The position numbers and the translations under genes were made by a program. From contig JAQWJE010000013.1 of the NCBI GenBank assembly GCA_029248525.1, positions 1 through 64,000 of the forward strand: DNA of 64,000 nt, read 5' to 3'. Shown here in pieces: positions 62,005 to 64,000 of the stretch. Numbering within the stretch: position 1 is the stretch's first letter; each line of letters opens with the position of its first letter. Below the pieces are notes generated by a model, which saw nothing but the letters and a program-made list of their open reading frames with translations, made no database searches and was not told the DNA's origin. Source of the DNA: Candidatus Binatia bacterium. GTDB taxonomy: Bacteria; Desulfobacterota; Binatia; UBA12015.

Positions 62005-62820
62005 TCAAGCAGCTGTCGCGACCGCGGGTCGGCTCGGGAATCCCCACACAACTTCGCCCATGCCGGCGTTGCCTTTGCTCCCCTTGAGGATCGCAATCCC
62101 GGTCGGGTGGAAGGCTGCCGGCTCGGGGATTCCGAGGCGCTGGCGCACTTCGTCGAGCGGCAGCGGCAGGAGTTCTTCGTAGCGGACCTGAGGCAGGGTT
62201 TTGGCCAGAGTGCGCCCGCGACGCCAGGCCTGGAACAAATAGCGTCCCCAGGTCGCGGTCTTGAGGTTGGGTTGGACAAAGACTGAGGCCATCGCGATGA
62301 AGGCCATGCCCGGGTTGGGGAATTGCGAGACTGAAAAGGCGAGGTTCGCGGCTTCGCCGGCCTCGTCCATGCCGTAGCCGCTCAGAACGTGCCAGAGGTC
62401 GTGCTGATCGCGCAGGCGCTGGCCGAAAAATTCTCGATTGGGATCGATTTCCAAATCGTCCGGGCGATCCAGGCGCTCTCGCGCAATCTCGCCGGCCTCC
62501 ATCAATCCCGCTGGGGTGATTCCGCCGCGTTGCATGAAGTCCGCATAGACCTGCCCGAAGGATCCTTCGGGCAGCCGCTGAAGGGCCTCCCGATCGGACA
62601 ACGTCGCAAAAAGGTCGGGTCGATCCCGAAGCAGCTGCTGGCCACCGGAGGATTTGTAGAAGCGCTGGTAGGCTTTCTCGAAACTGGGCCCCGCGAGAGC
62701 ATTGATGATCTCGATGATATCATCGGTTCTCTCGGGGTTTTCGATCACGCGCCGGATCACTCGAAAGGCTAAAGGCCAGTCTCTCTTGGGAATTTCGTAA
62801 CGGGGGGGATCGTTTTTCAT
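62005..62820 (-). CDS. Coq4-family protein
   Basis: This 271-residue protein carries the Coq4 core RDQHDLWHVLSGYGMDEAGE, in which HDLWH and the Glu eleven residues later form the metal-binding site. EAANLAFSVSQFPNPG and TWGRYLFQAWRRGR follow. Coq4 is needed for ubiquinone synthesis and acts as a decarboxylase or scaffold. Bacterial relatives outside that pathway are known, and no other ubi genes are nearby, so the role here is uncertain. AGGTG lies before the ATG. It is preceded on the same strand by a 51-residue membrane-protein gene and followed by the P450 gene. Confidence 0.88.
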   Translation of the reverse strand: MKNDPPRYEIPKRDWPLAFRVIRRVIENPERTDDIIEIINALAGPSFEKAYQRFYKSSGGQQLLRDRPDLFATLSDREALQRLPEGSFGQVYADFMQRGGITPAGLMEAGEIARERLDRPDDLEIDPNREFFGQRLRDQHDLWHVLSGYGMDEAGEAANLAFSVSQFPNPGMAFIAMASVFVQPNLKTATWGRYLFQAWRRGRTLAKTLPQVRYEELLPLPLDEVRQRLGIPEPAAFHPTGIAILKGSKGNAGMGEVVWGFPSRPAVATAA

Positions 62821-62897
62821 TTTATCACCTGATGCTTCGTCTCTGTTTTCGGGTCTTGCCGACGGGAGAACCTCTGCCGCAAAGCGATGCTGCTTGC

Positions 62898-63053
62898 CTA
62901 GGATTCGCTGGCCGGGATCTGGAGCACGAGGGCTTCCCGATCATCCAACCAAAAGTTTACCCCCACAATCAGGGTGATCACACCCCCGAGGAGTCCGATC
63001 GGTGAAAGTCCGGTGGTGAACAGTCCTAAAAGCGTTGCCAATGTAATTGTCAT
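62898..63053 (-). CDS. 51-residue membrane protein, unknown
   Basis: This small protein starts at the ATG at 63053 with GGAGG eight bases upstream; another ATG at 63059 is too close to that site. It has two short hydrophobic spans (LATLLGLFTTGLSPIGLLGG and VITLIVGVNFWL) and a charged tail, LDDREALVLQIPASES. The hydrophobic runs and strong ribosome site make it credible. It lies 77 bases upstream of the Coq4-like gene on the same strand. No family is recognised. Confidence 0.6.
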   Translation of the reverse strand: MTITLATLLGLFTTGLSPIGLLGGVITLIVGVNFWLDDREALVLQIPASES

Positions 63054-63199
63054 ATTCATAACCTCCGATGCTCTGACCAATGCAGTTCCTGTGCCAACGA
63101 GTTCGGCGCCCCTGAGGGTTGGTAAATAAGGGCTTTCGCGCGGGGATCCCAAGCGGTCTGCCTAATCCGTTGTGCAGAACTGTATGTTTCCATTGGCAG

Positions 63200-63238
63200 C
63201 CATGCGGTTGGTGAATCTTGCCGGATCCCATGCGGTTG
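63200..63238. repeat. Direct 11-bp repeat upstream of bioF
   Basis: CCATGCGGTTG occurs at 63200-63210 and again at 63228-63238, 28 bases apart, within the divergent promoter region of bioF and the small membrane-protein gene. A pair like this could bind a regulator in tandem, or be chance. Confidence 0.35.
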
Positions 63239-63263
63239 TGGGGATTTTGGGGTAGATTATCCC

Positions 63264-64000
63264 ATGACCTTGTCCCACGATCTCGGCACCGAGCTTGCCG
63301 CTCTCGAGGATCAGGACCTGCGACGAATCCGCCGGACGGTGGGCGGATTGCAAGGTCCGTCGATCGAGTTGCATGGCCGACGCGTCCTCTGTCTGGCTTC
63401 GAATAATTATCTGGGGTTGGCGGGCGATCCGCGCGTGGTTGCGGGCGGTGTCGCGGCACTCGAGGCGGGCGGCGCGGGTGCAGGAGCTTCGCCCTTGATC
63501 AGTGGCCATATGCAGGCGCATGAAGCCTTCGAGATCGCTCTGGCTGATTGGCAGGGAACCGAAGCGGCTTTGGTCTTTGGTTCGGGCTACCACGCCAATA
63601 TCGGCGTGATCGGAGCTCTGGTCGGAGCGGGAGACGTCGTTTTCAGCGATGAATTGAATCACGCCAGCTTGATTGATGGTTGCCGGTTGTCCAAGGCGCG
63701 GCGCGTGATCTACCGGCACCGCGATCTGGCGGACCTCGAGAGCAAGCTGCGCGAATCCCCGGGGCGAAGGCGCCTCATCGTTACAGACTCGGTATTCAGC
63801 ATGGACGGAGATCTCGCGCCCCTGGAAGGGCTGGTTTCCCTCGCCCGACAATATGATGCTGAAATCCTGCTCGATGAGGCTCACGCGGTGGGCGTCTTTG
63901 GTGACGAGGGTGGGGGGTATGCGGATGCTCTCGGCCTCGGAGCCGAGGTCGCGATACGGATGGGAACTTTGGGCAAAGCGTTTGGCAGCTACGGCGCCTT
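63264..64000 (+). CDS. bioF: 8-amino-7-oxononanoate synthase (partial, runs off the window)
   Basis: The first 245 residues of a PLP-dependent alpha-oxoamine synthase are present. It joins pimeloyl-ACP or -CoA with L-alanine in biotin synthesis. LASNNYLGLAGDP, GHMQAHEAFEIALADWQG, FSDELNHASLIDGCRLSKA, VFSMDGDLAPL and the DEAHAVGVFG segment that holds the cofactor are conserved. The cofactor-binding Lys lies in GTLGKAFGSYG at the window's edge. The C-terminal third is outside. 2-amino-3-ketobutyrate CoA ligase (Kbl) and serine palmitoyltransferase are related; the sequence best fits BioF. Confidence 0.88.
   Translation, partial: MTLSHDLGTELAALEDQDLRRIRRTVGGLQGPSIELHGRRVLCLASNNYLGLAGDPRVVAGGVAALEAGGAGAGASPLISGHMQAHEAFEIALADWQGTEAALVFGSGYHANIGVIGALVGAGDVVFSDELNHASLIDGCRLSKARRVIYRHRDLADLESKLRESPGRRRLIVTDSVFSMDGDLAPLEGLVSLARQYDAEILLDEAHAVGVFGDEGGGYADALGLGAEVAIRMGTLGKAFGSYGA

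Overview
This window reads as a chromosomal segment of a high-GC, Gram-negative bacterium. The evidence is a TonB-dependent receptor, an outer-membrane barrel protein, an RND efflux pair, lipoproteins and a complete mreBCD-mrdA-rodA wall-elongation operon. Myxococcus-type cysteine-rich repeats (CGDG..E.CDDGN), phosphotransferase/DUF6285 pairs, a CaiB-type CoA transferase, enoyl-CoA hydratase, P450 and Coq4-like protein point to a lipid-metabolising aerobe of the broad 'deltaproteobacterial' type (Myxococcota or Binatota-like). That placement is an inference from gene content. I saw no rRNA, tRNA, insertion sequence, prophage or CRISPR array.

Layout. 1-159: end of a gene finishing in 26 Thr-Pro pairs. 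0.2-6 kb: phosphotransferase, TonB receptor, CoA transferase and SDR. 6-9 kb: two tandem small XRE regulators, then a tightly overlapped thyA-folA-SH3 operon on the minus strand. 9-13 kb: porin-like protein with a strong terminator, a 47-residue membrane ORF, a Gly/Trp-rich lipoprotein, and Pif1-like helicase with sirtuin. 13-16 kb: DUF1214-like protein and carbamoyltransferase. 16-24 kb: RND permease and adaptor, a vanadium-haloperoxidase-like protein with Ig-type tail, and SDR. 24-30 kb: a two-subunit ABC exporter and a TMEM220/beta-propeller fusion, then an enoyl-CoA hydratase.

30.7-35.5 kb is the most unusual region: three consecutive secreted cysteine-rich proteins that share a small Cys domain and similar C-terminal tails. 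The largest carries Myxococcus-type repeats followed by a C-terminal half that resembles BPI/TULIP lipid-binding proteins. 35.6-42 kb: YceI, ROK sugar kinase, mutY and pgeF on the minus strand, then a UvrA paralogue and an M50 protease. 43-48 kb: a conserved unknown protein, gmhA, a phosphotransferase-DUF6285 pair, a large membrane protein and thioredoxin.

48.8-54.3 kb: rodA, mrdA, mreD, mreC and mreB (transcribed in the reverse of that order), the rod-shape elongasome. 54.4-58.5 kb: PpiD-like chaperone, carboxylesterase and radA. 58.6-64 kb: GH15 glucoamylase/trehalase-like enzyme, P450 with a palindromic operator candidate in its promoter, Coq4-like protein, a 51-residue membrane protein and the 5' part of bioF, which runs off the window.

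Many start codons were moved from the longest reading frame to a position supported by a Shine-Dalgarno sequence or by stop/start overlap. These choices are stated in each entry.
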